Positions 1-7,497 of a stretch of DNA of 64,000 nucleotides are shown here, one piece after another (within the stretch, counting starts at the first letter, position 1; every line of letters begins with the position of its first letter). The notes below the pieces were generated by a model. It searched no databases and had not been told where the DNA came from. It worked only from the letters and a program-made list of their open reading frames with translations. Position numbers and translations under genes: made by a program. Origin of the DNA: JAHWKI01 sp035513575 (GTDB lineage Bacteria > Gemmatimonadota > Gemmatimonadetes > Longimicrobiales > RSA9). The stretch covers positions 48,214 to 112,213 of the forward strand of contig DATKBW010000157.1 in the NCBI GenBank assembly GCA_035513575.1, read 5' to 3'.

Positions 1-68
1 GCTATCGGAGCGATGGCGGGCGCGAGCGTACGTTCTCGGTCGACGAGCTGGTGCGGCTGCGGAGCTGA
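1..68 (+). CDS. C-terminal end of an unidentified gene (partial)
   Basis: The reading frame starting at base 3 is open to a TGA at 66-68 and encodes about 21 residues ending VDELVRLRS. The next gene starts 61 bases later on the same strand. The fragment is too short to assign a family, and the choice of frame rests only on its charged, helix-like composition. Confidence 0.4.
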   Translation, partial: YRSDGGRERTFSVDELVRLRS

Positions 69-116
69 AGCAACACCCCCGCATGTTCGTGTGTCCATTC
101 AGGTATGGTGAACCCC

Positions 117-125
117 GAAGGAGGG
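117..125 (+). promoter_or_regulatory. Ribosome binding site for the DUF5700 gene
   Basis: The sequence GAAGGAGGG lies 4 bases before the GTG at 130. It is one of the strongest Shine-Dalgarno matches in the window and supports GTG 130 as the start. Confidence 0.7.
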
Positions 126-129
126 TAGC

Positions 130-1230
130 GTGAGGAAGCGCTGGCCGATCGCCCTCGTGGCGGTGCTCGTGGGGGCCGTTTCGCCGCCGGCGTGCGGGCC
201 GGTGCCGGCGGGGGGTGGGGCGGCGCACGAGGCATCGCGTCTGGATGTGCGGTTCGTCGTCGACGAACCCGAGGCCGTGCTGGACATCCTGGACGCCATG
301 GCGCGTGGCGAGGAGGTGGGGAGCGCCGCGTGGGCCCGCCTCTTCGCGACCGAGGGGTACCGGCGGTTGAAGGAACGGGAAGCGTCGTTGAATCGGGCGT
401 TTACCGATGACGAGTTCGGATCGTTCGTGCGGAGCCCGGCGCTTGCGGAGCGCCGGACGGAGCTCAGGCGCACCCTCGAGCGGTGGCGCTCGGTGGACAT
501 GGCGGAGCCGGCGCGGCTGGCGTTCCGATACCTGCCGGAGGGTGCGGCGATCCGGGCCGCGGTCTACCCGTCGATCAAGCCGCGGACCAATTCCTTCGTG
601 TTCGAGCCCCGGACGAACCCGGCGATCTTCCTGTACCTCGACCCCGCCAAGCCAGCCGCCGCGCTGACGAACACGGTGGCGCACGAGCTCCACCACATCG
701 GCCTGGCCGGCGCATGCGGGGATCCCGACCCGGGTCTCCCGAAGGGCGTCCGTGACGCCCTCGACTGGATGGGCGGCTTCGGTGAGGGGCTGGCGATGCT
801 GGCGGCGGCGGGGGGCGCGGACACACACCCTCACGCGACGAGCCCGTCCGAAGCGCGGGCGGTGTGGGACTCCGCGGTGGCGCGGGTACCCGCCGACCTG
901 GCCCGGCTGGAGCGCTTCTTTCTCGACCTCGTCGACGGGCGGATGACCGAAGAGGAAGCGGCGACGCGAGGGTTCCGCTTCCTCGTCGATGACGGGGTGC
1001 CACAGGGGGCGTTCTACACCGTCGGCTGGCACATGGCGGCGCTGGTGGAGCGGGAGCTCGGGCGGGAGCGGGTCGTCGCTGGCGTGTGTGATCCGGCGGT
1101 GCTGCTGGCGGACTACGACCGCGCCGCGGCGGCGGTGGGAGCCAGGACCGGCCGGCGGCTGCCGCGCTGGTCCGGGACGCTGCTGGAGGCGGTGGGCGCC
1201 GGTTCCGCGGTGGAGCAAGGCGTGCGCTGA
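130..1230 (+). CDS. DUF5700-type putative zinc metalloprotease lipoprotein
   Basis: The 366-residue product starts with a basic/hydrophobic signal ending at Cys22 (PPAC), so it is probably a lipoprotein, although the lipobox is weak. A gluzincin-like HELHH motif lies at residues 185-189 inside a conserved VAHELHHIG stretch. A second conserved area, GWHMAALVERELG, lies towards the C-terminus. The overall layout (LDVRFVVDEPEAVLDIL after the signal, HExxH mid-protein) resembles DUF5700 putative Zn-dependent proteases. The strong ribosome binding site fixes the GTG start. Substrate and role are unknown. The gene appears to be transcribed alone or with the upstream partial gene. Confidence 0.75.
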   Translation: MRKRWPIALVAVLVGAVSPPACGPVPAGGGAAHEASRLDVRFVVDEPEAVLDILDAMARGEEVGSAAWARLFATEGYRRLKEREASLNRAFTDDEFGSFVRSPALAERRTELRRTLERWRSVDMAEPARLAFRYLPEGAAIRAAVYPSIKPRTNSFVFEPRTNPAIFLYLDPAKPAAALTNTVAHELHHIGLAGACGDPDPGLPKGVRDALDWMGGFGEGLAMLAAAGGADTHPHATSPSEARAVWDSAVARVPADLARLERFFLDLVDGRMTEEEAATRGFRFLVDDGVPQGAFYTVGWHMAALVERELGRERVVAGVCDPAVLLADYDRAAAAVGARTGRRLPRWSGTLLEAVGAGSAVEQGVR

Positions 1231-1329
1231 GCCAGTGCGGCATCGCGGCGCGGCACGGGTCCCGGGGCCGGCGCCGCAGCGGCGCATCCAGCCATGGCCT
1301 CGCCCCGCGTCGTGGGCGAACGTGGCGTC

Positions 1330-2856
1330 ATGCTCGCGACGATCCTGAGCGGTGCGGTGCTGGGCGTGGAGGCCTACGCGGTCCGGGTGGAAGTGGACCT
1401 CGCGCGCGGGCTCCCATCCATGAGCGTGGTGGGCCTCCCGCACGGGGCGGTGCGGGAGGGGCGGGAGCGGGTGATGGCGGCGCTGGTCAACAGCGGCTTT
1501 CCGGTGCCGCCGCGCCGCATCACGGTGAACCTGGCGCCGGCGGATGTCCCGAAGAACGGGAGCGCGTTCGACCTGCCCATCGCCCTGGGGCTGCTCGCCG
1601 CCGACGGCCGGCTGCGGGCGGACGGTCTGGATGGGGTCTGCTGCATCGGCGAGCTCGGGCTCGACGGCGCCCTCCGCCCCGTGCACGGCGCGCTGGCCGT
1701 GGCGCTGCACTGCCGTGCGGCGGGGATCCCGCGGCTCGTCGTGCCCGCGGCGAACGCCGCCGAGGCTGCGGTGGTGGATCGGGTCGACGTGGTCGGGGCG
1801 GACGGGCTGACGGAGGTCGTGGACCACATCGCCGGCCGCCGCCCGCTGCCCATCGTGACCCGGCGGGTCGGCGACCCGCCCCGCTCGCTGGCCCCGGATT
1901 TCGCGGACGTGCAGGGACAGGCGATGGCGCGGCGCGCCCTGGAGGTCGCGGCCGCCGGCGGCCATAACGTGCTGCTCCTGGGGCCACCGGGATCCGGCAA
2001 GTCCATGATGGCGCGCCGGCTCCCGTCCATCCTCCCGCCACTGACGCCGGAAGAGGCCCTGGAGGCGACGCTGGTGCATTCGGTCTCGGGGCGGCTCCCG
2101 CCGGGCGTGGGGCTGCTGCGGTCCCGCGCGTTCCGAGCGCCGCACCACACCATCTCGGACGGGGGGCTGATCGGGGGCGGCGGCATCCCGCGTCCGGGCG
2201 AAGCCTCCCTGGCGCACCACGGGGTCCTGTTCCTCGATGAGCTGCCGGAGTTCCGCCGATCGGCGCTGGAGGCGCTGCGCCAGCCGCTCGAGGACGGAGA
2301 GATCCATCTGGGTCGGGCACGGGCGGTGGTGCGGCTGCCCGCGCGGTTCATGCTCGTGGCCGCCATGAACCCGTGCCCCTGCGGGCACCACGGCACGGAC
2401 CGGTGCTCCTGCACGGCGGAGCGCGTGCGCCGTTACCGCGCCCGGATCTCGGGGCCGCTCCTGGACCGCATCGATGTCCACCTGGAGGTGGCGCCCACGC
2501 GGGCGCCCGAGCTCGCCCGCGCCGGGGCCCGGGAGTCCAGTGAGGCGATCCGGGATCGTGTGGCCGCGGCCAGGGAGCGACAGCTCCTCCGGCACCGCGG
2601 GGCCGGCGTGTACTGCAATGCCCAGCTCGATGCGCGGCTCACCCGCGAGCACTGCGCTCCGGATGGACCCGGTGCGGCGCTCCTGGAAGCCGCGATCCAG
2701 AGGTTGGGGCTCTCCGGTCGCGCGTTCCACCGTATCCTCCGCGTCGCACGGACGATCGCGGACCTGGCGGGCCGGGACCGCGTGGAGTCGCTCCATGTCG
2801 CCGAGGCCATCCAGTACCGTGCCCTGGATCGCCGCGCCCGCGTCACCGTCCCGTAG
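1330..2856 (+). CDS. YifB/ComM-family magnesium chelatase-like AAA+ protein
   Basis: The 509-residue product has the three-part YifB layout: an N-terminal Lon-like fold domain (MLATILSGAVLGVEAY), a central Mg-chelatase AAA domain with Walker A GPPGSGKS at residues 218-225 and Walker B LFLDELPEF, and a C-terminal helical domain. ComM homologues are hexameric helicases that drive branch migration during natural transformation; for most YifB proteins the role is not proven. The frame is open back to ATG 1294, but the family begins at MLATILSG, so ATG 1330 was chosen. Neither start has a good ribosome binding site. No other competence gene is adjacent. Confidence 0.93.
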   Translation: MLATILSGAVLGVEAYAVRVEVDLARGLPSMSVVGLPHGAVREGRERVMAALVNSGFPVPPRRITVNLAPADVPKNGSAFDLPIALGLLAADGRLRADGLDGVCCIGELGLDGALRPVHGALAVALHCRAAGIPRLVVPAANAAEAAVVDRVDVVGADGLTEVVDHIAGRRPLPIVTRRVGDPPRSLAPDFADVQGQAMARRALEVAAAGGHNVLLLGPPGSGKSMMARRLPSILPPLTPEEALEATLVHSVSGRLPPGVGLLRSRAFRAPHHTISDGGLIGGGGIPRPGEASLAHHGVLFLDELPEFRRSALEALRQPLEDGEIHLGRARAVVRLPARFMLVAAMNPCPCGHHGTDRCSCTAERVRRYRARISGPLLDRIDVHLEVAPTRAPELARAGARESSEAIRDRVAAARERQLLRHRGAGVYCNAQLDARLTREHCAPDGPGAALLEAAIQRLGLSGRAFHRILRVARTIADLAGRDRVESLHVAEAIQYRALDRRARVTVP

Positions 2857-2861
2857 CGCCG

Positions 2862-2879
2862 GGCGCGGATCTCCGCGCC
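2862..2879. terminator. GC hairpin between convergent genes
   Basis: GGCGCGG-ATCT-CCGCGCC forms a perfect 7-bp stem with a 4-base loop, in the 33-bp gap between the converging YifB and lipoprotein genes. It has no T-run, so it is at best a weak or factor-assisted bidirectional terminator. Confidence 0.35.
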
Positions 2880-2889
2880 GGCCGAGGGC

Positions 2890-3354
2890 TCAGGGCGCGG
2901 GGATGAACTCCGCGCGGATGGTATACTCCCCCGCCTCGGACGGCCGCCAGGTGCTGGCTCCCACGCGGTAGCAGCCGGAAGAGACACCGAGAGTGAGGCG
3001 CGCGACCCGAAGCGGGCCCACGCCGGTGGGGTCGTACGCCTGGGCCAGGGGATCGCCCAGATCCTGGGACCAGAGATAGAGAAAGGGGTCGACGGTATGG
3101 TCGCCCGACCTCTCGGCGCCCATCTCGATGGTGACCGTTCCCGGGCCTTCCGGATACAGGCTGTAGTAATCGATCAGCGACCCGTCCAGGAGCGCGTCGC
3201 TCGCGGGCAGGAGGGATTCGGCCACGGTCCGGCCGAACGGGAGCGGCGGTGCGTCGCCGCACGCAGGGTCCGGATCCACGGGGTCGTCCCCGCACGCGGC
3301 CAGCAGGAGCAGCGCGGCCAGGAGGCGGGCGGCTGCGCCAGGCGATTGCAGCAT
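2890..3354 (-). CDS. Small lipoprotein with a pre-peptidase C-terminal-like beta domain
   Basis: The 154-residue product has a hydrophobic signal with a clear lipobox (L18-A-A-C21). The mature part is rich in Asp/Pro at first and then reads as a compact beta domain: YYSLYPEGPGTVTIEMG followed by DPFLYLWSQD. That pattern resembles bacterial pre-peptidase C-terminal (PPC) domains, which are often found on secreted enzymes, but here the domain stands alone. It is convergent with yifB and divergent from larE. Function is unknown; a surface binding role is only a guess. Confidence 0.65.
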   Translation of the reverse strand: MLQSPGAAARLLAALLLLAACGDDPVDPDPACGDAPPLPFGRTVAESLLPASDALLDGSLIDYYSLYPEGPGTVTIEMGAERSGDHTVDPFLYLWSQDLGDPLAQAYDPTGVGPLRVARLTLGVSSGCYRVGASTWRPSEAGEYTIRAEFIPAP

Positions 3355-3407
3355 CGCGTTCCGCGTTCCAGGTGGTCCGGTGGAGGGCTCGGCCAGGCGA
3401 CGGTGGA

Positions 3408-3436
3408 TGGGTAGCGGGGTGAGGGTCCGGGGTCAA
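3408..3436 (-). promoter_or_regulatory. Predicted sigma-70 promoter for the small lipoprotein
   Basis: On the minus strand, TTGACC (3436-3431) is followed after 17 bp by TACCCA (3413-3408). The expected transcription start is about 45 bases before the start codon at 3354. It lies back to back with the larE promoter. Confidence 0.4.
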
Positions 3437-3455
3437 GCGCATGAGGCGCAAAGGC

Positions 3456-3484
3456 TTGTCGCGGCCCGGAGGATGCAATAGCTT
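3456..3484 (+). promoter_or_regulatory. Predicted sigma-70 promoter for larE
   Basis: TTGTCG (3456-3461), a 17-bp spacer and TAGCTT (3479-3484). This would start transcription about 25 bases before the GTG at 3518. Confidence 0.4.
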
Positions 3485-3517
3485 CGCGGCCTGGCGCGGG
3501 AGCAAGGACAGAGCGAG

Positions 3518-4360
3518 GTGGACAGGGTGGGCGCAGACGCGGCACTGCGGGCGAAGCGGGCGGAGCTGGACGCGGTCCTGGAGTCGTGCGAGTCGGTTTG
3601 CGTGGGCTACTCGGGAGGCGTCGACTCGGTGTTCCTGGCGAAGACCGCCGTGGACGTGCTGGGACGGAACCGGGTGCTGGCGGTGACGGGGCGGTCGGCG
3701 TCTTACCCGGGGATCCAGCACAGCATGGCGCTGGAGTGCGTGCAGCGATTCGGGATCCCCCACATGGAAGTGGAGACCGACGAGCTGTCCGATCCGAACT
3801 ACGCCGCCAATCCGACCGATCGCTGCTATTACTGCAAGACGGAGCTGTGGGCACGGCTCGGCCACGTGGCCCGGAGCCGCGGCCTCCGGACCGTGGTCGA
3901 TGGGTCCAATGCCGACGATGCCGCGGACCACCGCCCTGGCGCCGCGGCGGCCCGGGAGCACCGGGTCAGATCGCCGCTCCAGGAAGCCGGGCTGCGGAAG
4001 GACGATATCCGGATCCTGTCGCGGGACCTCGGGCTCCCCACCTGGAACCAGCCGGCGTCGCCATGCCTGGCCAGCCGGCTCCGCTATGGCCTCGCGGTAA
4101 CGCCGGCGCGGCTCCGGCAGGTGGAAGAGGCGGAGACGGCGGTGCGGGGGGTCGGTCTCCGGGAGTTCCGCGTACGGCACCACGGTGACGTCGCCCGTAT
4201 CGAGGTGGCGCCGGGGGAGATCGCGGGGGCGCTCGACCGTATGGCGGGTGTCGTCCCCACCCTGCTCTCGCTGGGCTTCGAGGGGGTCGTGCTGGACGTC
4301 GAGGGGTACCGGAGGGGCGCCCTGAACGAGGGTCTCGTGACCCTCGATGCCGGCCGATGA
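3518..4360 (+). CDS. larE: LarE-family ATP-dependent sacrificial sulfur transferase
   Basis: The 280-residue PP-loop ATPase carries SGGVDS at residues 32-37. LarE enzymes adenylate the pyridinium carboxylates of the nickel-pincer nucleotide precursor and donate sulfur from a cysteine. The family motifs PTDRCYYCK (Cys103, Cys106) and PASPCLASR (Cys183) are present; Cys183 sits where the sacrificial cysteine lies in the characterised enzyme. NADDxxDxRPG is read as NADDAADHRPG. The start is GTG 3518. The gene overlaps the next ORF by 4 bases (ATGA). No larB, larC or larA is nearby, so its pathway partners must be elsewhere, or the protein serves another thiolation. Confidence 0.9.
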   Translation: MDRVGADAALRAKRAELDAVLESCESVCVGYSGGVDSVFLAKTAVDVLGRNRVLAVTGRSASYPGIQHSMALECVQRFGIPHMEVETDELSDPNYAANPTDRCYYCKTELWARLGHVARSRGLRTVVDGSNADDAADHRPGAAAAREHRVRSPLQEAGLRKDDIRILSRDLGLPTWNQPASPCLASRLRYGLAVTPARLRQVEEAETAVRGVGLREFRVRHHGDVARIEVAPGEIAGALDRMAGVVPTLLSLGFEGVVLDVEGYRRGALNEGLVTLDAGR

Positions 4361-4581
4361 GCGGCCCGGGAGACCGGGAGGCACGCGCCCGCGCCATCCT
4401 GGCGGAAGAGGGCGTGGCGGCGCGCGTCCGGGCGGTCGGAGCGGATGGCGAGATCGCGGCGGTAGCGGCACCGGCCGCGTCGCTCGAGGCGGTGCGCCGG
4501 CTGGCGCCGCGGCTCCGGACGCTGGGATACCGCTACGTCGCCCTCGATCTGGTCGACGGGGGGCACCAAACAGGGGAGTGA
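4357..4581 (+). CDS. Short protein resembling the C-terminal module of LarE
   Basis: The 74-residue ORF is translationally coupled to larE (ATGA overlap). Its second half, GEIAAVAAPA...LRTLGYRYVALDLVDGG, can be laid against the end of LarE just upstream, GDVARIEVAP...LLSLGFEGVVLDVEGY, with the same spacing and hydrophobic pattern. It therefore looks like a free-standing copy of the small alpha/beta C-terminal domain of LarE, without the PP-loop part. It may pair with LarE in the oligomer; this is inference from the alignment by eye. The stop codon is 1 base before the thpR start region. Confidence 0.65.
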   Translation: MSGPGDREARARAILAEEGVAARVRAVGADGEIAAVAAPAASLEAVRRLAPRLRTLGYRYVALDLVDGGHQTGE

Positions 4582-4582
4582 A

Positions 4583-5176
4583 ATGAGACTGTTCATCGCC
4601 ATCAACTTCACGGCCAAGGACCGGCAGCGGATGCATCGTGCCGCGCGCAAGCTGCGGGAGCGGGAACTGCCGATCCGCTGGGAGGCGGTGGAGCAGCTGC
4701 ACCTCACGCTCAAGTTCCTGGGAGAGGTTCGGCCGGAGTCTGTTGGGCGGGTGAAGGAGGCCGTAGCGCGGGTCGCGGAGAAGACGTCGCCATTCACGCT
4801 GACGATGGAGGGGGCCGGGGCCTTCCCGACGCTGCGCCGGCCGCGCGTCATCTGGCTGGGTGCGGAGGCATCCCCAGAGCTGCGGTGTCTCAAGCACGAC
4901 CTGGAGTGGGAGCTCGCGCCGCTGGGGTTCGAGCGGGAAGTCCGCGCCTTTCACGCCCACGTCACGCTGGGTCGGGCGCTCAAGGAAGCGCGCGCGGGGG
5001 ATTTCCGTGATTTCGAAGAGGCGGTCTCCGGACTGTCGTACCGTGCCGAGATTCCGGTTCGGACGGTGGACATCATGGAGAGCCACCTGGCGAGGCGGGG
5101 GGCCCGCTATACCCGTGTGCTCGCGGCGAAGCTGGGGCAGCACGCGAGGGCCATTCTGGCCCGGGCCGCGAGCTGA
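4583..5176 (+). CDS. thpR: RNA 2',3'-cyclic phosphodiesterase (2H family)
   Basis: The 197-residue product has the two catalytic HxTx motifs of 2H phosphoesterases, HLTL at residues 40-43 and HVTL at 126-129, at the usual spacing. It begins with MRLFIAINF, typical of ThpR/LigT. The family hydrolyses 2',3'-cyclic phosphate ends of RNA to 2'-phosphates and can show weak RNA ligase activity. It lies in the larE operon with a purine-rich CAGGGGAG before the ATG. Confidence 0.93.
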   Translation: MRLFIAINFTAKDRQRMHRAARKLRERELPIRWEAVEQLHLTLKFLGEVRPESVGRVKEAVARVAEKTSPFTLTMEGAGAFPTLRRPRVIWLGAEASPELRCLKHDLEWELAPLGFEREVRAFHAHVTLGRALKEARAGDFRDFEEAVSGLSYRAEIPVRTVDIMESHLARRGARYTRVLAAKLGQHARAILARAAS

Positions 5177-5178
5177 GC

Positions 5179-5829
5179 ATGGCGCGGCGGGCGGCCGGCT
5201 GCCTGGGGCGCCTGCTGGTCCTCGCGCTCGCGCTCGTCGTGGTGGCGGTGGCCTGGTACAACCGGGACGACCTGTCCGATGCGTGGGACCGGCTCCGCGG
5301 CGACACCACGGCGGTCTCGCCCGCGATCGCGGCGCGAGCGGACGAGAAGCTGGCCACCCTCGGGACTGCGGACGGGCCCACCAGCGTCGGGCTGACCGAG
5401 TCGGAGGTGCAGAGCCTCATAGAGTACCGCTGGTCCGGGTTCCTCCCACAGGACGTGGTCGGGCCCAAGGTCGAGCTGTCGGATGGCCGCGTGTCCCTGG
5501 AAGCGAGCGTGGCCACAGCCCGCTTCGCGCGTATCGATGAGCTCCGCGACATCATGGTCTTCCTTCCGGACACGGCAGGGCTCCGGGCGGTGGGTCGGTT
5601 CGTGCCGCTGGACAAGGATCACGTGGCCCTGGAGGTGCACGAGCTCGGCGCCGGCAGCATCCCCGTGCCGTCGCAGCTCATCCCCAGCGTCCTGAGCCGG
5701 TTCCGCGGGTCCTCCGCGCCGGGTCTCGCCCCGAACGCCGTGGCGGTCCCCCTCCCGCCGGGGCTCAGCAATGTGTTCGTGAGCGGCGACTCCCTGGTGT
5801 TCGTGTCGGCCCGGACCGCCGGGGGTTAG
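5179..5829 (+). CDS. Membrane-anchored protein of unknown function
   Basis: The 216-residue protein has one N-terminal membrane segment (residues about 10-26, LLVLALALVVVAVAWY), and the rest is predicted to be exported. The body has alternating hydrophobic strands (VELSDGRVSLEASV, DHVALEVHELGAGSIPVPSQLI) that recall lipid-binding beta-sheet proteins of the LmeA/DUF2993 type, but I do not recognise a definite family. It begins 2 bases after thpR and ends 3 bases before the NtrC-type regulator, so it shares their operon. Confidence 0.7.
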   Translation: MARRAAGCLGRLLVLALALVVVAVAWYNRDDLSDAWDRLRGDTTAVSPAIAARADEKLATLGTADGPTSVGLTESEVQSLIEYRWSGFLPQDVVGPKVELSDGRVSLEASVATARFARIDELRDIMVFLPDTAGLRAVGRFVPLDKDHVALEVHELGAGSIPVPSQLIPSVLSRFRGSSAPGLAPNAVAVPLPPGLSNVFVSGDSLVFVSARTAGG

Positions 5830-5832
5830 GGG

Positions 5833-7200
5833 ATGGCCGCGATCCTGGTCGTCGACGACGAGGAGGGGATTCGCCACGTACTCCGCCAGGTTCTGGAGTA
5901 CGAGGGGCACACGGTGCGGACGGCGGAGGGCGGGGGCGAGGCCCTCACCCTGTACGACGAGATGAGGCCGGACCTCACCTTTCTGGACGTGAAGATGGCC
6001 CGGATGGACGGCCTCGAGGTCCTGGGGCGGCTCCGGGCAAAGGATCCGGAGGCGGTGGTCGTGATGATCAGCGGCCACGGCTCCATCGAGACCGCCGTCG
6101 AAGCGACCCGCCGCGGCGCGTACGACTTCCTGGAAAAGCCCCTCGACACGGACCGGATCATGGTGACGATCCGGAACGCGCTCCAGCAGCGCGGCCTCGC
6201 GTCGGAGGTGGCGCGGCTGCGGGACGAGGTCGAGAGCCGCTACGAGATGGTCGGGCGGAGCTTCGCGATCCGGACGGTGCTGGAGCGGATCGAGAAGGTC
6301 GGGCCGACCGACGCACGGGTACTGATCACCGGCGAGAACGGGAGCGGGAAGGAGCTGGTCGCCCGGGCGCTCCACCGTGTCTCGCCGCGGGCGGAAGAGC
6401 CGTTCGTCGAGGTGAACTGCGCGGCGATCCCGGCCGAGCTGATCGAGAGCGAGCTGTTCGGCCACATGAAGGGCGCCTTCACCGGCGCCCACACGGACCG
6501 GACGGGGAAGTTCGAGCAGGCGGACGAGGGCACCCTGTTCCTCGACGAGATCGGGGACATGAGCCTTTCGGCGCAGGCGAAGGTCCTCCGGGCCTTGCAG
6601 GAAGGTCTGATCACGCGCGTGGGCGGGGAGCGGGCGATCCGGGTCGACGTGCGGGTGATCGCCGCCACCAACAAGGACCTGGAGAGGGAGATCGCTGCCG
6701 GCCGGTTCCGGGAGGACCTCTTTTTCCGGCTCAACGTCGTTCCGATCAACGTCCCCGCGCTGCGGGAGCGGCGGGAGGACATCCCGATGCTGGTCCGTCA
6801 CTTCACGGAGCTGGCGATCGAGGAGCAGCGGCTGCCGCCGCGGCGCCTCTCGGCGGATGCGGTGGACCGCCTCGCGCGCATGGAGTGGCCGGGGAACGTC
6901 CGGGAGCTGAAGAACACGGTCGAGCGGCTGCTCATCCTGTCGCACGGCACGGAGGTGGGGGCGCGGGAAGTGGACCGGCTCCTGGGCGCGCCGCAGGAGG
7001 GGGCGCTCCCGTCCGACCTGATGGGGGCGGCCACCTTCGCGGACTTCAAGGACCAGGCTGAGCGCTCGTTCATCCTGGGGAAGCTGCGGCAGAACGAATG
7101 GAACGTGAGCGAGACGGCGCGCTCCATCGACATGCCGCGGTCGAACCTCTACAAGAAGATCGAGAAATACGGGCTCGTGAGGGAGGACACGGGCGACTGA
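5833..7200 (+). CDS. Sigma-54-dependent response regulator (NtrC/NtrX type)
   Basis: The 455-residue regulator has three domains. The receiver spans residues 1-120, with acidic pocket D8/D9 and phospho-acceptor D52. The AAA+ sigma-54 activator spans about 140-380, with Walker A GENGSGKE at 167-174 and the sigma-54 contact loop GAFTGA at 214-219. A C-terminal Fis-type helix-turn-helix follows (WNVSETARSIDMPRSNLYKKIEKYG). It should activate sigma-54 promoters in response to a partner histidine kinase. No kinase gene is adjacent; the kinase at 24483 is 17 kb away. The presence of GAFTGA implies rpoN elsewhere in the genome. Confidence 0.95.
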   Translation: MAAILVVDDEEGIRHVLRQVLEYEGHTVRTAEGGGEALTLYDEMRPDLTFLDVKMARMDGLEVLGRLRAKDPEAVVVMISGHGSIETAVEATRRGAYDFLEKPLDTDRIMVTIRNALQQRGLASEVARLRDEVESRYEMVGRSFAIRTVLERIEKVGPTDARVLITGENGSGKELVARALHRVSPRAEEPFVEVNCAAIPAELIESELFGHMKGAFTGAHTDRTGKFEQADEGTLFLDEIGDMSLSAQAKVLRALQEGLITRVGGERAIRVDVRVIAATNKDLEREIAAGRFREDLFFRLNVVPINVPALRERREDIPMLVRHFTELAIEEQRLPPRRLSADAVDRLARMEWPGNVRELKNTVERLLILSHGTEVGAREVDRLLGAPQEGALPSDLMGAATFADFKDQAERSFILGKLRQNEWNVSETARSIDMPRSNLYKKIEKYGLVREDTGD

Positions 7201-7205
7201 GCCCT

Positions 7206-7385
7206 GTGACCGGGGCCGTCATTCTCGGGGCGATCTGGCTCGCGTGCTCCCTCGGGGGCGGGGCCCTGCTCGCGCTCCTCGCCCGGCGGCTGCACCCGTC
7301 CCTTTCCTTGCGGAAGCTCTGGATCTTCTACAGCACCCTGCTCGCGCTGACGGTCGCGGCGGTCCTGGCGATCGCGTGGTTCTGA
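7206..7385 (+). CDS. Small two-helix membrane protein, unknown
   Basis: The 59-residue ORF begins with GTG 5 bases after the regulator's stop. It has two hydrophobic helices (about residues 2-22 and 38-58) joined by a short basic loop with RRLHPSLSLRKLW. The frame is open further upstream, but only inside the regulator gene. No family is recognised. Position suggests it is the last gene of the operon. Confidence 0.5.
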   Translation: MTGAVILGAIWLACSLGGGALLALLARRLHPSLSLRKLWIFYSTLLALTVAAVLAIAWF

Positions 7386-7484
7386 GTGCGGTGGAACGAG
7401 CGGCGGAGAGCCGGTTGCATCCGGACCGGAGGTCTCGCAGGTTGCCCCCCACGACGAGCGAAACCAACCGCTCCGCCGCGAGCG

Positions 7485-7491
7485 GAGGAGG
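7485..7491 (+). promoter_or_regulatory. Ribosome binding site of the aldehyde dehydrogenase gene
   Basis: GGAGGAG lies 6 bases before ATG 7498 and supports this start. The 112-bp gap upstream also holds an inverted CCGCTC/GAGCGG pair overlapping the site. I see no clear promoter in the gap. Confidence 0.65.
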
Positions 7492-7497
7492 CGCGAT

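Noticed and set aside
1294..1329. An upstream ATG for the YifB-like gene
   Set aside because: The 12 extra residues (MASPRVVGERGV) do not resemble the family start, which begins MLATILSG at 1330. The choice is not proven because both sites have weak ribosome binding sequences.
2843..5143. A 766-codon open frame on the minus strand opposite larE and thpR
   Set aside because: Its sequence is Arg/Pro/His-rich without domains, while the plus strand carries clear LarE and ThpR motifs. GC-rich DNA rarely has stops in this phase.
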